Shown here: positions 17,319 to 25,650 of the stretch, in pieces
Numbering within the stretch: position 1 is the first letter of the stretch
Layout: each line of letters opens with the position of its first letter
Assembly (NCBI RefSeq): GCF_003429005.1
Contig: NZ_QVQV01000001.1
Coordinates: 1,598,903-1,662,902 of the forward strand
Source: Paraburkholderia sp. DHOC27
GTDB lineage: Bacteria; Pseudomonadota; Gammaproteobacteria; Burkholderiales; Burkholderiaceae
Direction: 5' to 3'
DNA length: 64,000 bases
Program-made: the position numbers and the translations under genes
Notes under the pieces: model-generated
What the model was told of the DNA's origin: nothing
The model's input: the letters and a program-made list of their open reading frames with translations, nothing else
The model's database searches: none

Positions 17319-18194
17319 ATGCGACGACTTCCACCCCTGAACGCGCTGCAAATCTTCGAGACCGTGGCGCGCCACCGCAGCTTCACACGCGCGGCGGATC
17401 ACCTGTGTCTGACGCAAGGCGCGGTGAGCCGGCAGATTCTGGCGCTCGAGGACTACTACAAGTTTCCGCTCTTCAAACGCCACGCGAAGGGTTTGACGCT
17501 GACCGCCGAGGGCGAGCTGCTGTTGCCGGCCGTGAAGGAAAGCTTCGCGCGGATCGAGGAGATTTCGTTGCGCCTCACACGCCAGCGTACCGACCTCGCG
17601 CTCAAGGTGCCCACCTGCGTGATGCGCTGGATGCTGCCGAAGATCATGCAGTTCCAGGCCGAATATCCTGACCTGCACGTGCAGATCACCACCACCTGGC
17701 AGCATGACGTGGATTTCCAGGTGGAGCCGTTCGATGCGGCGATCATCTATGGCGCGTCGCCCGGCGTGGACGTGCAGTCCGTGCCGCTATTCGAAGAGCG
17801 GCTGACGCCCGTCTGCGCGCCGGAACTGCTGCACGACAAACCGCTCGACAGCGTGGCCGATCTGGCGCGCCACACGTTGCTGCATCCTACGCGTGACCAT
17901 CGCGACTGGAAGATGTGGCTCGCTCACGTCGAGGCACGCGATATCGACGCGGGGCATGGCCCGACTTTCGATACGCTCGATCTCGCCACCAACGCGGCGT
18001 TGCAGGGCTTTGGCGTGGCGATCAGCGATCTTGCGCTGATCGACGAGGACGTGGCCGCCAAGCGTCTGGTGCGGCCATTCGATACGGTGCTGATGACAGG
18101 CTGGCGCTACTATTTCGTCTATCCGGATTGCGTCGCGCATCAGCAGAAGGTCAATTTGTTCCGCGAGTGGATCGCGGCCAACTGGCCCGAATGA
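17319..18194 (+). CDS. LysR-family regulator, GcvA-like
   Basis: This 291-residue regulator has an N-terminal winged HTH (LNALQIFETVARHRSFTRAADHLCLTQGAVSRQILALED) and a LysR substrate-binding domain. The RRLPPLNALQIFE opening and HPTRDHRDWKMWL segment are typical of the GcvA subgroup. The start at 17319 matches this opening; the frame is open further upstream without support. Divergent placement suggests it controls the seven-gene ABC operon, with the transported compound or a product as inducer (inference). Confidence 0.9.
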   Translation: MRRLPPLNALQIFETVARHRSFTRAADHLCLTQGAVSRQILALEDYYKFPLFKRHAKGLTLTAEGELLLPAVKESFARIEEISLRLTRQRTDLALKVPTCVMRWMLPKIMQFQAEYPDLHVQITTTWQHDVDFQVEPFDAAIIYGASPGVDVQSVPLFEERLTPVCAPELLHDKPLDSVADLARHTLLHPTRDHRDWKMWLAHVEARDIDAGHGPTFDTLDLATNAALQGFGVAISDLALIDEDVAAKRLVRPFDTVLMTGWRYYFVYPDCVAHQQKVNLFREWIAANWPE

Positions 18195-18222
18195 CGCGCG
18201 GGCCTGCTGGCTCGCTGATGGC

Positions 18223-19305
18223 CTACGGCGCGAACGACAGGAACAGATACGCGGCAAACAGCGAGAGATGCACCGCGCCCTGCAGGATCGTGGTGCGCCC
18301 GCCGCTCAGCGTGAGCGTGCCCACCAGCAGGGTCAGGAACAGCATCACGGTCTCCTTGCCGTCAATGCCCAGCACGAGCGGCTGACCGGTCCACAGGAAC
18401 ACCGCCGCGACGGTTGGAATGGTGAGCCCGATGCTGGCCAGCGCCGAGCCGAGCGCCAGGTTCAGACTGTTTTGCAGCCGGTCGGCGCGCGCCGCGCGCA
18501 ATGCGGCAAGTCCTTCGGGCAGCAGCACCAGTGCCGCGATCACGATACCCACCACCGCCGCCGGCGCGCCGATGCTCTGCACCGCGCTTTCGACCGTTGG
18601 CGACAGCAGCTTGGCGAGCAGCACGACGGCCACGAGGCACACCAGCAACAGCAAGCCGGCGAAGAGCGACTGGGTATTGGTGGGCGGTTCGGCGTGAACC
18701 TCTTCGTCGGCCGTGGCAGCGAGAAAGTAGTCGCGATGGCGCACCGTCTGCACGAACACGAACACGCCGTACAACACCAGCGACGAAACCCCGGCAAACG
18801 CAAGCTGCGATGACGACAGCAGCGGGCCCGCCCGGGTGGTCGTGTAGTTCGGCATCACGAGCGTCAGCACGGAGAGCGACGCCAGCACGGCGAGCTTCGC
18901 CACCGCGCCACGCGCCTGGAAGTCCTGCTCGCGATGGCGGATGCCGCCCACCAGCAGGCACAGGCCGACTAGGCCGTTACACACGATCATCACGGCGGCG
19001 AACACCGTATCGCGCGCGAGCCCGGCCTTCTCCGGGCCGGAGGTGAGCATCACCGAGACGATCAGCGCCACTTCGATGACCGTCACGGCCACCGCCAGCA
19101 CCAGCGTGCCGAACGGCTCGCCCACCCGATGCGCGACGACTTCGGCATGATGCACGGCCGCGAAGACGGCAGCGGCCAGCGCGATGCCGACGAGCGCCAG
19201 CATGAAGCCGGCGCCTGGCAGCAGAAATGCCGCGGCGAGCACGAGCCAGGCGGCGATCGGCGTCGCGATGGTCCAACGTGGCAGCACTGCCGTGGTCGTC
19301 TTCAT
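18223..19305 (-). CDS. chaA: calcium/sodium:proton antiporter ChaA
   Basis: This 360-residue CaCA-family antiporter has about 11 membrane segments. The two homologous halves carry the ion-binding helices, with GEPFGTLVLAVAVTVIEVALI in the first and VLLPEGLAALRAARADRLQNSLNLALGSALASIGLTIP in the second. It exports Ca2+ or Na+/K+ in exchange for protons. The start at 19305 is supported by AAAGGA upstream. Its 3' end faces the LysR gene, 28 bases away. Confidence 0.88.
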   Translation of the reverse strand: MKTTTAVLPRWTIATPIAAWLVLAAAFLLPGAGFMLALVGIALAAAVFAAVHHAEVVAHRVGEPFGTLVLAVAVTVIEVALIVSVMLTSGPEKAGLARDTVFAAVMIVCNGLVGLCLLVGGIRHREQDFQARGAVAKLAVLASLSVLTLVMPNYTTTRAGPLLSSSQLAFAGVSSLVLYGVFVFVQTVRHRDYFLAATADEEVHAEPPTNTQSLFAGLLLLVCLVAVVLLAKLLSPTVESAVQSIGAPAAVVGIVIAALVLLPEGLAALRAARADRLQNSLNLALGSALASIGLTIPTVAAVFLWTGQPLVLGIDGKETVMLFLTLLVGTLTLSGGRTTILQGAVHLSLFAAYLFLSFAP

Positions 19306-19495
19306 GCAGAGGTTCCTTTCTTGTTGGCTTGTCGGATCTGGATGGGTGCAGGCGCGAAAGAGAAAAGGGCCCGCGAGCGTTGCAGGAACGATAGCAGAGT
19401 GGCACGACAAAGCGACCGGGATGGTGACGGTTTCAGCGTCGATTGATGGCGAGCACTATGCTGGCGGGAGACACGGCGCTGGCGGGGCAGCCGAT

Positions 19496-19606
19496 ATGTC
19501 GAAGCGCAGGGGCCCGGACGGGCGCAATGAGGATGCCGAAGGGTACTGGAGGTACGTGAAAGACTGGAACGTGCTGGACGGTGTCGCGAAGCGCAAGCGC
19601 GACTAG
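19496..19606 (+). CDS. possible small basic protein, 36 aa
   Basis: A short frame encodes MSKRRGPDGRNEDAEGYWRY followed by VKDWNVLDGVAKRKRD. A GGGGCAG stretch lies about eight bases before the ATG. The composition (Trp, Tyr, charged residues at both ends) looks protein-like, and the frame continues open upstream. There is no family match I can name. It could be a real small protein or a chance frame between chaA and the BON gene. Confidence 0.3.
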   Translation: MSKRRGPDGRNEDAEGYWRYVKDWNVLDGVAKRKRD

Positions 19607-19638
19607 AGAGCCTGAATCTACAGAGCCGCAATGGAAAC

Positions 19639-19672
19639 GGGCGCAGGCTCCCCGTGAGAAGAGCCTGCGCCC
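19639..19672 (-). terminator. strong hairpin after the BON-domain gene
   Basis: A perfect 12-bp stem, GGGCGCAGGCTC (19639-19650) with GAGCCTGCGCCC (19661-19672), lies 12 bases past the BON gene stop. On the minus strand it is followed by GTTTCC, a poor T-run, so termination may be partial or the stem may protect the 3' end. Confidence 0.65.
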
Positions 19673-19684
19673 GAAGCGATACGC

Positions 19685-20041
19685 TTACTGGCCGATCGCG
19701 CGGATCGTCAGAGCATTCTTCACCGAAGTCACGCCCGCTACGCCTTGAGCCGCTTGCGTGGCCAGGTCGACTTGCGGTTGCTCAGGCACGGAGCCTTCCA
19801 GCGTCACGGCGCCGCTGCGTGCGCGCACCACGATGTTGTTGACGCTCAAGCCCTTGGTACGCGACAGCGCCTTGCGCACGCTGCGTTGCAGGGCACGGTT
19901 CGAAGCCTTGACCGACTTGGCGCTCGGTGCGGCTGCAGGAGCCGATGCGGCGTCTGCATCGCTGCTCTGTGCGTAGGCGTTGAGCGAAGCCAAAACGATT
20001 ACCGCGCCACTGATGAGTTTGATTGCCTGGAATGCTTTCAT
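19685..20041 (-). CDS. BON-domain periplasmic protein
   Basis: This 118-residue protein has a Sec signal (residues 1-25, cut after NAYAQ), a short low-complexity Ala/Ser linker and one BON domain (about 45-115) with the VVRARSGAVTLEGSVPEQPQVDLA and GVAGVTSVKNAL motifs. BON domains are small membrane-associated modules, often in osmotic-stress proteins of the OsmY type. A paralogue is encoded at 35084-35461. The gene stands alone. Confidence 0.85.
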   Translation of the reverse strand: MKAFQAIKLISGAVIVLASLNAYAQSSDADAASAPAAAPSAKSVKASNRALQRSVRKALSRTKGLSVNNIVVRARSGAVTLEGSVPEQPQVDLATQAAQGVAGVTSVKNALTIRAIGQ

Positions 20042-20401
20042 TCAACTTTCTCCGGTTGTCATGATTTTTCACGGTTCCAATGTGGAACCGCAGGATTGCA
20101 CCAACGGGTACTTCGGGATCAAAACTGAGTGGAACGATGCTGCGAGTGATGCAAACCTGATTGCTTTGTCTGCTGATTATCAAGCGGCTAAGGGGCGCGC
20201 GAGCCGGTGACGGACGTGCCGCGCGCCGGAATGTAACAATACTCCAGTTGAAAGTTTCCTGAATACTTCTGTGTGCGAAATGCGGCTTTGGCACAACGGA
20301 CAAGCGAATCGCTTGATAAAAAGCTTGCTTATGTGCGAAGCGATTATCCGTTCATCGTCGAGTTCGCACCCAGGTGATCGTCAACCGTAAAGCCAACTGC
20401 A
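20042..20401. other. divergent promoter region between BON gene and DNA glycosylase gene
   Basis: This 360-base gap contains a perfect 7-bp inverted repeat CGGTTCC-AATGT-GGAACCG at 20072-20090, about 30 bases before the BON start, which could be an operator or leader hairpin. The half nearer the glycosylase gene is comparatively AT-rich. No gene seen. Confidence 0.4.
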
Positions 20402-21037
20402 ATGACCGATTCAGCGCTCCGTATTATTCCGCTTCAGCGTGACGATTTACCGTTGGATACCGTCGAGATGGCGCGTTATCTGGTCGGCAAATATCTGGTT
20501 CACGACGTGCCCGAGGGGCGCATGACTGGACGCATCGTCGAAATGGAAGCGTATCCGGTCGGCGATTCGACCAGTTATGCGTTCATCGGACGACGTCCTC
20601 ACAACGACGCGATGTTCCTCGAGCGTGGCCACGCCCACGTCAGGCTCACCTATGGGGCGTCGTGGATGTTCAACGTGTCGAGCGAGGTGGAGGGCGTGGG
20701 AGCCGGGGTGCTGGTGCGCGCCATCGAACCGCTCGAAGGTCTGCCGTTGATACACGCGCGCCGCCCTGGCGTGAGCCTGCGCGACCTTGCGCGCGGACCG
20801 GGGCGGCTGAGCACGGCGCTGGGCATCGATTCCGCGTTCGACGGTTGCGATCTATGTACCGGCCGCGATCTGTGGCTCGGCCGCATGGACGAGCCGCCGA
20901 CACCCGTGGCCGTCACCACGCGCATCGGTCTCTCGCGTGAGATGCATCGACCGCTGCGGTTTTACATACCTGGCAGTCCGTTTGTCAGCGGTCCGCGCAA
21001 ATTGCTGGTTCCCGCCGGCAGCGGAATGGCGAATTAG
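20402..21037 (+). CDS. aag: AAG/MPG-type DNA-3-methyladenine glycosylase
   Basis: This 211-residue base-excision repair enzyme removes alkylated purines. Family landmarks are RIVEMEAY (general-base Glu and intercalating-region Tyr), [23 protein letters not shown] and [11 protein letters not shown]. At the place where the human enzyme has DEASHS with the water-binding His136, this protein reads DSTSYA, so Tyr replaces His. Length is normal for bacterial members. The start ATG at 20402 lacks a strong ribosome binding site (only GTGATC upstream). It is a single-gene unit. Confidence 0.85.
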   Translation: MTDSALRIIPLQRDDLPLDTVEMARYLVGKYLVHDVPEGRMTGRIVEMEAYPVGDSTSYAFIGRRPHNDAMFLERGHAHVRLTYGASWMFNVSSEVEGVGAGVLVRAIEPLEGLPLIHARRPGVSLRDLARGPGRLSTALGIDSAFDGCDLCTGRDLWLGRMDEPPTPVAVTTRIGLSREMHRPLRFYIPGSPFVSGPRKLLVPAGSGMAN

Positions 21038-21358
21038 CGCCCGTCACATCGGGAAAACTGAAGTCATGCCGGTTGCTATTTGAACCTGCCATTGAGCCGC
21101 TCCGGTTTGCGGCATGCACCACCATGAAACACGCGCTTAACAGCCAGCCTTCGAAACTTACGAAACTGGCAATTACTACGTTATTTTGTCAGGTAAAAGG
21201 AATTTAATGCGCTAATTCACGATGACTCTTGCAAATTGCGCAACTATATATCTATGAATCAAGGGTTTTCCCTTGTGGTGCAGATGGCTAGACTGGAACT
21301 ACCCGCTTGCCACGCCACGTGTCAAGTGAACAAAAACCAGATCTGGAGGTAAGCCATC
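21038..21358. other. AT-rich upstream region of the DUF4148 gene
   Basis: These 321 bases are clearly more AT-rich than the surroundings between 21150 and 21290 (CTATATATCTATGAATC at 21244-21260). A possible -35 TTGCAA lies at 21229-21234. The ribosome binding site TGGAGG precedes the start. The region probably holds only a promoter; no small gene recognised. Confidence 0.4.
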
Positions 21359-21712
21359 ATGAAATCGCTCATTCAAGCTGTTGCCATTGCCGCTGCTCTT
21401 GCCGCGCCGGTTGCTGCATTCGCCCAGGCCGCGGATACCAGCCAGCAGCCGCTTACACGTGCTGAAGTAAAGCAGCAATTGATTCAGGTGGAACAGGCCG
21501 GCTACAACCCGTCCGCCTCCAACGACATCAACTACCCGGCTGATATCCAGGCAGCGGAGCGGCGCGTGCAGGCGGAAAACCCGCCGGTTGCCCAGAACAC
21601 GGTAGCGGACACGAGCGGGTATGGACCGTCCACCAGCGGCTCGTCGGCTTCGGGTTCGATGCAGATGTCGCAGCCGACCACGCCTAGCCAACGCGTGTAC
21701 TTCGGCCATTAA
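21359..21712 (+). CDS. DUF4148 secreted protein
   Basis: This 117-residue protein has a Sec signal (residues 1-23, cut after AFAQ). The DUF4148 core follows: LTRAEVKQQLIQVEQAGYNP, the NDINYPADIQAAERRVQAENP segment and a Ser/Gly-rich tail. The family is abundant in Burkholderiaceae, is periplasmic and has no established function. The ribosome binding site is CTGGAGG. The stop codon is the first unit of a tandem repeat. Confidence 0.88.
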   Translation: MKSLIQAVAIAAALAAPVAAFAQAADTSQQPLTRAEVKQQLIQVEQAGYNPSASNDINYPADIQAAERRVQAENPPVAQNTVADTSGYGPSTSGSSASGSMQMSQPTTPSQRVYFGH

Positions 21713-21775
21713 GCTGGCGTCGTTTGAGCCAGCGTCACTAAGGCAGCGTCACTAAGGCAGCGTCGTAACTGCCGC
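21707..21775 (+). repeat. 14-bp tandem repeat that begins at the DUF4148 stop codon
   Basis: Five units in series: CATTAAGCTGGCGT (containing the gene's own TAA), CGTTTGAGCCAGCGT (15 bp), CACTAAGGCAGCGT twice, and a partial CGTAACTGCCGC. Every unit holds TAA or TGA (21710, 21725, 21739, 21753, 21766), and the stops cover all three frames. Confidence 0.85.
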
Positions 21776-21878
21776 TGCAGCAGCGAAAGAACATGAAAAG
21801 GGTATGCCTCGCGATCGACGCCAGCCGCATACCCGAAGACCCGATTGTCAGAAACCTCCGCTGCCGAAAGGTAGCTTT

Positions 21879-21906
21879 GCCCAAACCTGGCGGCTTGGGC
21901 TTTTTT
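21879..21906 (+). terminator. intrinsic terminator of the DUF4148 gene
   Basis: GCCCAA (21879-21884) pairs with TTGGGC (21895-21900), and six T follow. Confidence 0.8.
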
Positions 21907-21941
21907 ATGTCCGCCGACCCTTCAGCGTCTCACGGAGCATC

Positions 21942-22385
21942 TCAAGGCCGCTCACCGCCCGTGATATAGAACTCCAGTTGCTGGATGGTGAACTGCTGTT
22001 CCGCAATGATGTTCTTCACCAGATCGCCAATCGAAACCATGCCGATCAACCTGTCCTGATCGATCACCGGCAGATGGCGCATGCGCCGTTCGGTCATGAG
22101 CGCCATGCATTCGTCCGTGGTCTGTTCGAGGTGCACGAAGCGCACCGCCTTGCTCATGATGTCACGCACCGGCGTCGCCTTCGACGAGCGGTCCATCAGC
22201 ACGACCTTGCGCGCATAATCGCGCTCCGTGATGATGCCGGCAATGCCATCGCCCTCGGTCACCACGAGCGCGCCAATCTGCTTTTCCGCCATCAGTTTGA
22301 TGGCGTTATAGACCGAGTCGTCTGCTGCAATCGTAAAGACGCCTTCGCTGGGCTTGGACTTCAGAAGTTGTGCAACGCTAGTCAT
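21942..22385 (-). CDS. tandem CBS-domain protein
   Basis: This 147-residue soluble protein consists of one CBS pair (about residues 10-65 and 75-130; motifs [50 protein letters not shown]). CBS pairs bind adenine nucleotides and act as energy or redox sensors. No effector domain is attached. The start at 22385 is preceded by GGAGC. It is divergent from ribA across about 200 bases. Confidence 0.88.
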   Translation of the reverse strand: MTSVAQLLKSKPSEGVFTIAADDSVYNAIKLMAEKQIGALVVTEGDGIAGIITERDYARKVVLMDRSSKATPVRDIMSKAVRFVHLEQTTDECMALMTERRMRHLPVIDQDRLIGMVSIGDLVKNIIAEQQFTIQQLEFYITGGERP

Positions 22386-22591
22386 GGAGCAGCTCCGTAT
22401 CGCAGTGCAGCACGTCGAACCGTGACGCGCCGTCGTTGGGGACAGGCAATTCCAGTATAGGCGGGGCGCGGGGATCGGACACGCATGGGCAAACACCTGG
22501 TGCGCCGATCTTAATCACACGCTCGCAGTGCGCGAGGCCGATTAGCGGTAAACTCCAGTTCCGTACTTTATCCCCGGTTGCCCACGGGTTC

Positions 22592-23260
22592 ATGTCAGTG
22601 CCTTCTACCGCTATGCCCACGTCTCACGATCCGTCGCTCGAAATCGGCGATACCACTGGCGAATGCGTCATCCTCGACGCCGTCGCCACGCTGCCCACGC
22701 GCTACGGCACGTTCAAGTCCTATGTGTTTCGCGTCTGCGAGACGGGCGCCGAACACCTTGCGCTCGTCATGGGCGACGTCGCCAACCGCGATTCGGTCCT
22801 CACCCGCCTGCATTCGGAGTGTCTGACCGGCGACGTGCTCGGCTCGTACCGCTGCGATTGCGGCGAGCAGCTCGACCTCGCGCTGCGCTATATCGCAGCG
22901 GAAGGCTGCGGCGTCCTGCTGTATCTGCGCGGTCACGAAGGGCGCGGCATTGGCCTGTCCAACAAGATCCGCGCCTATGCGTTGCAGGAGCAGGGCCGCG
23001 ACACCGTCGAGGCCAATCTCGACCTCGGCCTGCCGGACGATTCCCGCGAGTACGACTCCGCGGCCGGCATTCTGCGCACGCTGAAGGTCACGTCGGTGCG
23101 ACTGATGAGCAACAATCCGAAGAAGTTCGATACGTTGTCGAAACACGGCATTCCCGTATGCGAACGGGTCGCGCTCGCCATTCCGACGCGCGAAGAAAAC
23201 GAGCGCTACATCCGTACCAAACAGGTCAAGTTTGGGCACTACTTCGACGAAAACGAATAA
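22592..23260 (+). CDS. ribA: GTP cyclohydrolase II RibA
   Basis: This 222-residue enzyme catalyses the first committed step of riboflavin synthesis, GTP to the 2,5-diaminopyrimidinone phosphate. Zn-binding cysteines are in [41 protein letters not shown] and the catalytic-region Tyr/Arg residues are present, as is [12 protein letters not shown] near the end. It is a stand-alone RibA without the RibB domain. The start is 22592 or the in-frame ATG at 22613. No FMN riboswitch is visible in the leader. Confidence 0.93.
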   Translation: MSVPSTAMPTSHDPSLEIGDTTGECVILDAVATLPTRYGTFKSYVFRVCETGAEHLALVMGDVANRDSVLTRLHSECLTGDVLGSYRCDCGEQLDLALRYIAAEGCGVLLYLRGHEGRGIGLSNKIRAYALQEQGRDTVEANLDLGLPDDSREYDSAAGILRTLKVTSVRLMSNNPKKFDTLSKHGIPVCERVALAIPTREENERYIRTKQVKFGHYFDENE

Positions 23261-23652
23261 ACGGAGTGGGGCGTTGCCGGTGTTCGTCCAGATTGCGCCG
23301 AGCCGCCAACTGCCCTGAAGTGCCTCGAACGGCTGAGCCCTGAAACAAATCCGTAATCACGCAGGCGTTCTCGCCAGCGCGTCGGCGCACGTCTGCGTGC
23401 GCTCAAACCCTTCGCTCAATCCCTGCGCTTCCAGGCTTCTACATAGACGCGTAGAGCGTCAGCGGACTTTCGTTCGGCTCAGGCGATCCGGCTAAACCAG
23501 CACGGCACGCCTTGAACCGCATCCCGTAGCCGCACTTCTTCTCGCCTTGCCGAGTCGAATCTCGTGTCGACCACCTCCCGGACCATTCAAGCGCCCGCTC
23601 CTAACCAACCGCTGCGATTCCCGCCCGGGGTAACCCTAAGCGAGACGTGATC
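23261..23652. other. long intergenic region between ribA and the catabolic cluster
   Basis: About 390 bases with no open frame of protein-like composition, no T-run terminator and no RNA fold I recognise. It marks the boundary between housekeeping genes and the AraC-controlled cluster. Confidence 0.4.
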
Positions 23653-23717
23653 TGTCGTCTAAAGAAAAGTGAATGTCGTCAAATGTGAAGCGGCGGTCGT
23701 GACGCGCTCCCTACACT
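23653..23717 (+). promoter_or_regulatory. AraC-type tandem operator and -10 of the qor operon
   Basis: Direct repeats TGTCGTCTAAAGA (23653-23665) and TGTCGTCAAATGT (23674-23686) start 21 bp apart. After the second, exactly 25 bp lead to TACACT (23712-23717), a plausible -10. No -35 is visible, as expected for an activator-dependent promoter. The same layout occurs at 30168-30232 and 31344-31408 around the AraC gene. Confidence 0.8.
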
Positions 23718-23765
23718 GGTCGAAACAAAAGCGGTGATCGACAGGTTATTCACAGGAGACGGCAG

Positions 23766-24746
23766 ATGGCCAATGCAGTACGTTTTTACGAACCCGGCAG
23801 CCCCGAGGTATTGCGCTACGAAGAGGTCGAAGTGGGCGATCCTGGTCCGGGACAGGTTCGGATCCGTCACGCGGCGGTGGGCTTGAACTTTGCCGATACG
23901 TACTTCCGCAACGGCACGTATCCCATTCCGCTACCCAACGGGATCGGCGTGGAAGCAGCGGGGTACGTCGAAGCGCTGGGGGCGGGCGTCACCAACGTCA
24001 GCGTGGGCGATCGTGTGACCTACACCGGCTTCACCAACACGCTCGGCGCCTACAGCAACGAGCGACTCGTGCCCGCCGCACCGCTCATCAGGTTGCCGGA
24101 CGCCATCCCGTTCGAAACGGCGGCGGCGATGACCATGCGCGGCTTGACCGCCGCCTATCTGATGCGCCGCATCTATCCGTTCAAGGCGGGCGAGTCCATC
24201 CTCCTGCATGCCGCCGCGGGCGGCGTAGGACTGATCGTTTCGCAGTGGGCCAAACTGCTTGGGCTGAAGGTGATCGGTACCGTCTCCACCGATGCCAAGG
24301 CCATCGTGGCCCGCGCGCATGGCTGCGACCACATCATCAACTACAGCTACGAGGATGTGGCACAACGCGTGCGCGAATTGACGAGCGGCGAGGGCGTGTC
24401 GGTGGTGATCGATAGCGTCGGGAAAACCACGTTCATGAGTTCGCTGGACTCGCTAAAACGCCGCGGACTGTTGATCTGCGTGGGCACTGCGAGCGGAACC
24501 ATTACGCCGTTCGATCCGCAGATTCTGGCCATGAAGGGGTCGCTGTTCGTGACCCGTCCCGCGCTCGCCGACTACATCGCCGACCCATCTGAGAAGGCCG
24601 AACTCGCGAGCGAAATCTTCGGCCACGTCACGGCCGGGCGCATCAGCATCGAGATCAATCAGCGTTACGCATTGCAGGATGCCGTGCAGGCGCATCGCGA
24701 CCTCGAGTCACGCAAGACCACTGGGTCGTCCGTCTTTGTCATCTGA
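23766..24746 (+). CDS. zinc-independent quinone oxidoreductase (Qor family)
   Basis: This 326-residue NADPH-dependent MDR-superfamily enzyme reduces quinones or enones. The Qor opening GVEAAGYVEALGAGVTNVSVGDRVTY, the HAAAGGVGLIVSQWAKLLGLKVIGTVST nucleotide-binding region and VIDSVGKTTF are visible, and the zinc-ligand cysteines of alcohol dehydrogenases are absent. The ribosome binding site is CAGGAGA. It is the first gene of a five-gene operon; its place in a catabolic operon suggests action on an alpha,beta-unsaturated intermediate, which is inference. Confidence 0.9.
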   Translation: MANAVRFYEPGSPEVLRYEEVEVGDPGPGQVRIRHAAVGLNFADTYFRNGTYPIPLPNGIGVEAAGYVEALGAGVTNVSVGDRVTYTGFTNTLGAYSNERLVPAAPLIRLPDAIPFETAAAMTMRGLTAAYLMRRIYPFKAGESILLHAAAGGVGLIVSQWAKLLGLKVIGTVSTDAKAIVARAHGCDHIINYSYEDVAQRVRELTSGEGVSVVIDSVGKTTFMSSLDSLKRRGLLICVGTASGTITPFDPQILAMKGSLFVTRPALADYIADPSEKAELASEIFGHVTAGRISIEINQRYALQDAVQAHRDLESRKTTGSSVFVI

Positions 24747-24766
24747 ACCTGTCAACGGAGGCAAAC

Positions 24767-25615
24767 ATGCGCGTTGAACCCTTGACCTGTGCCATCGGCG
24801 CCGAGTTGATCGGCGTGAATCTGAGCCATGCCGTGCGCGACGACGAGCTGTTCGCCGAGATCAAGTCGGCCCTGTTCACGCACAAGGTGCTCTTTCTACG
24901 CGATCAGAGCTTGAGCCGTGCGGATCACGTTGGTTTCGCACGCCGCTTTGGCGAGCTAGAAGATCATCCGGTACTGGGAAGCGTGCCCGATCATCCCGGC
25001 CTCGTGCGGATTTATAAAACGCCGGAACATCCACCTGATCGCTACGAAAACGCGTGGCATTCGGATGCGACGTGGCGTGAAATTCCGCAGTTCGGTGCGG
25101 TGCTTCACTGCCTCGAGTGTCCAACGGTTGGCGGAGATACGATGTGGACCAACATGGCATTGGCGTATCAAAACCTGCCGCAACACATCAAGACGCAGAT
25201 TGCCGACCTGCGCGCGCGCCACAGCATTGAAGCGAGTTTCGGCGCGGTGATGCCGCTCGAAAAGCGTCTGGCGCTCAAGGCGCAGTTTCCGGACGCAGAG
25301 CATCCCGTGGTGCGGACGCATCCTGAGACGGGCGAGCAGATCCTGTACGTGAACGGCTTCACCACCCACTTCACCAACTTCCACACGCCAGCACGCGTGC
25401 GTTATGGGCAGGACGGCAACCCAGGCGCTGCCGACCTGTTGCGCTACCTGATCAGCCAGGCGTATATCCCCGAATATCAGGTGCGGTGGCGCTGGACCCC
25501 GCGCTGCGTCGCGATCTGGGACAACAGCGCCACCCAGCATTACGCAGTCATGGATTACCCACCCACTCACCGCAAGATGGAACGCGCCGGAATCATCGGC
25601 ACGCGGCCCTTTTGA
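24767..25615 (+). CDS. TauD/TfdA-family Fe(II)/2-oxoglutarate dioxygenase
   Basis: This 282-residue oxygenase has the metal-binding HxD at H98/D100 (WHSDATW), the distal histidine in TQHYAVMDY, and the 2-oxoglutarate-binding Arg in the final RKMERAGIIG. It would hydroxylate an unactivated carbon next to a sulfonate, ether, ammonium or carboxylate group and release CO2, succinate and an aldehyde or alcohol. Family members include taurine and 2,4-D dioxygenases; the substrate is not decidable here. It follows the Qor gene by 20 bases with GGAGG. It is probably the entry reaction of the cluster. Confidence 0.9.
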   Translation: MRVEPLTCAIGAELIGVNLSHAVRDDELFAEIKSALFTHKVLFLRDQSLSRADHVGFARRFGELEDHPVLGSVPDHPGLVRIYKTPEHPPDRYENAWHSDATWREIPQFGAVLHCLECPTVGGDTMWTNMALAYQNLPQHIKTQIADLRARHSIEASFGAVMPLEKRLALKAQFPDAEHPVVRTHPETGEQILYVNGFTTHFTNFHTPARVRYGQDGNPGAADLLRYLISQAYIPEYQVRWRWTPRCVAIWDNSATQHYAVMDYPPTHRKMERAGIIGTRPF

Positions 25616-25650
25616 CATTCTGTTCATTCATCCTTCCCGGAGCTCACGCC

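Noticed and set aside
23261..23652. Possible non-coding RNA after ribA
   Set aside because: No stable long hairpin with T-run and no promoter that I could identify; nothing beyond an empty spacer is supported.
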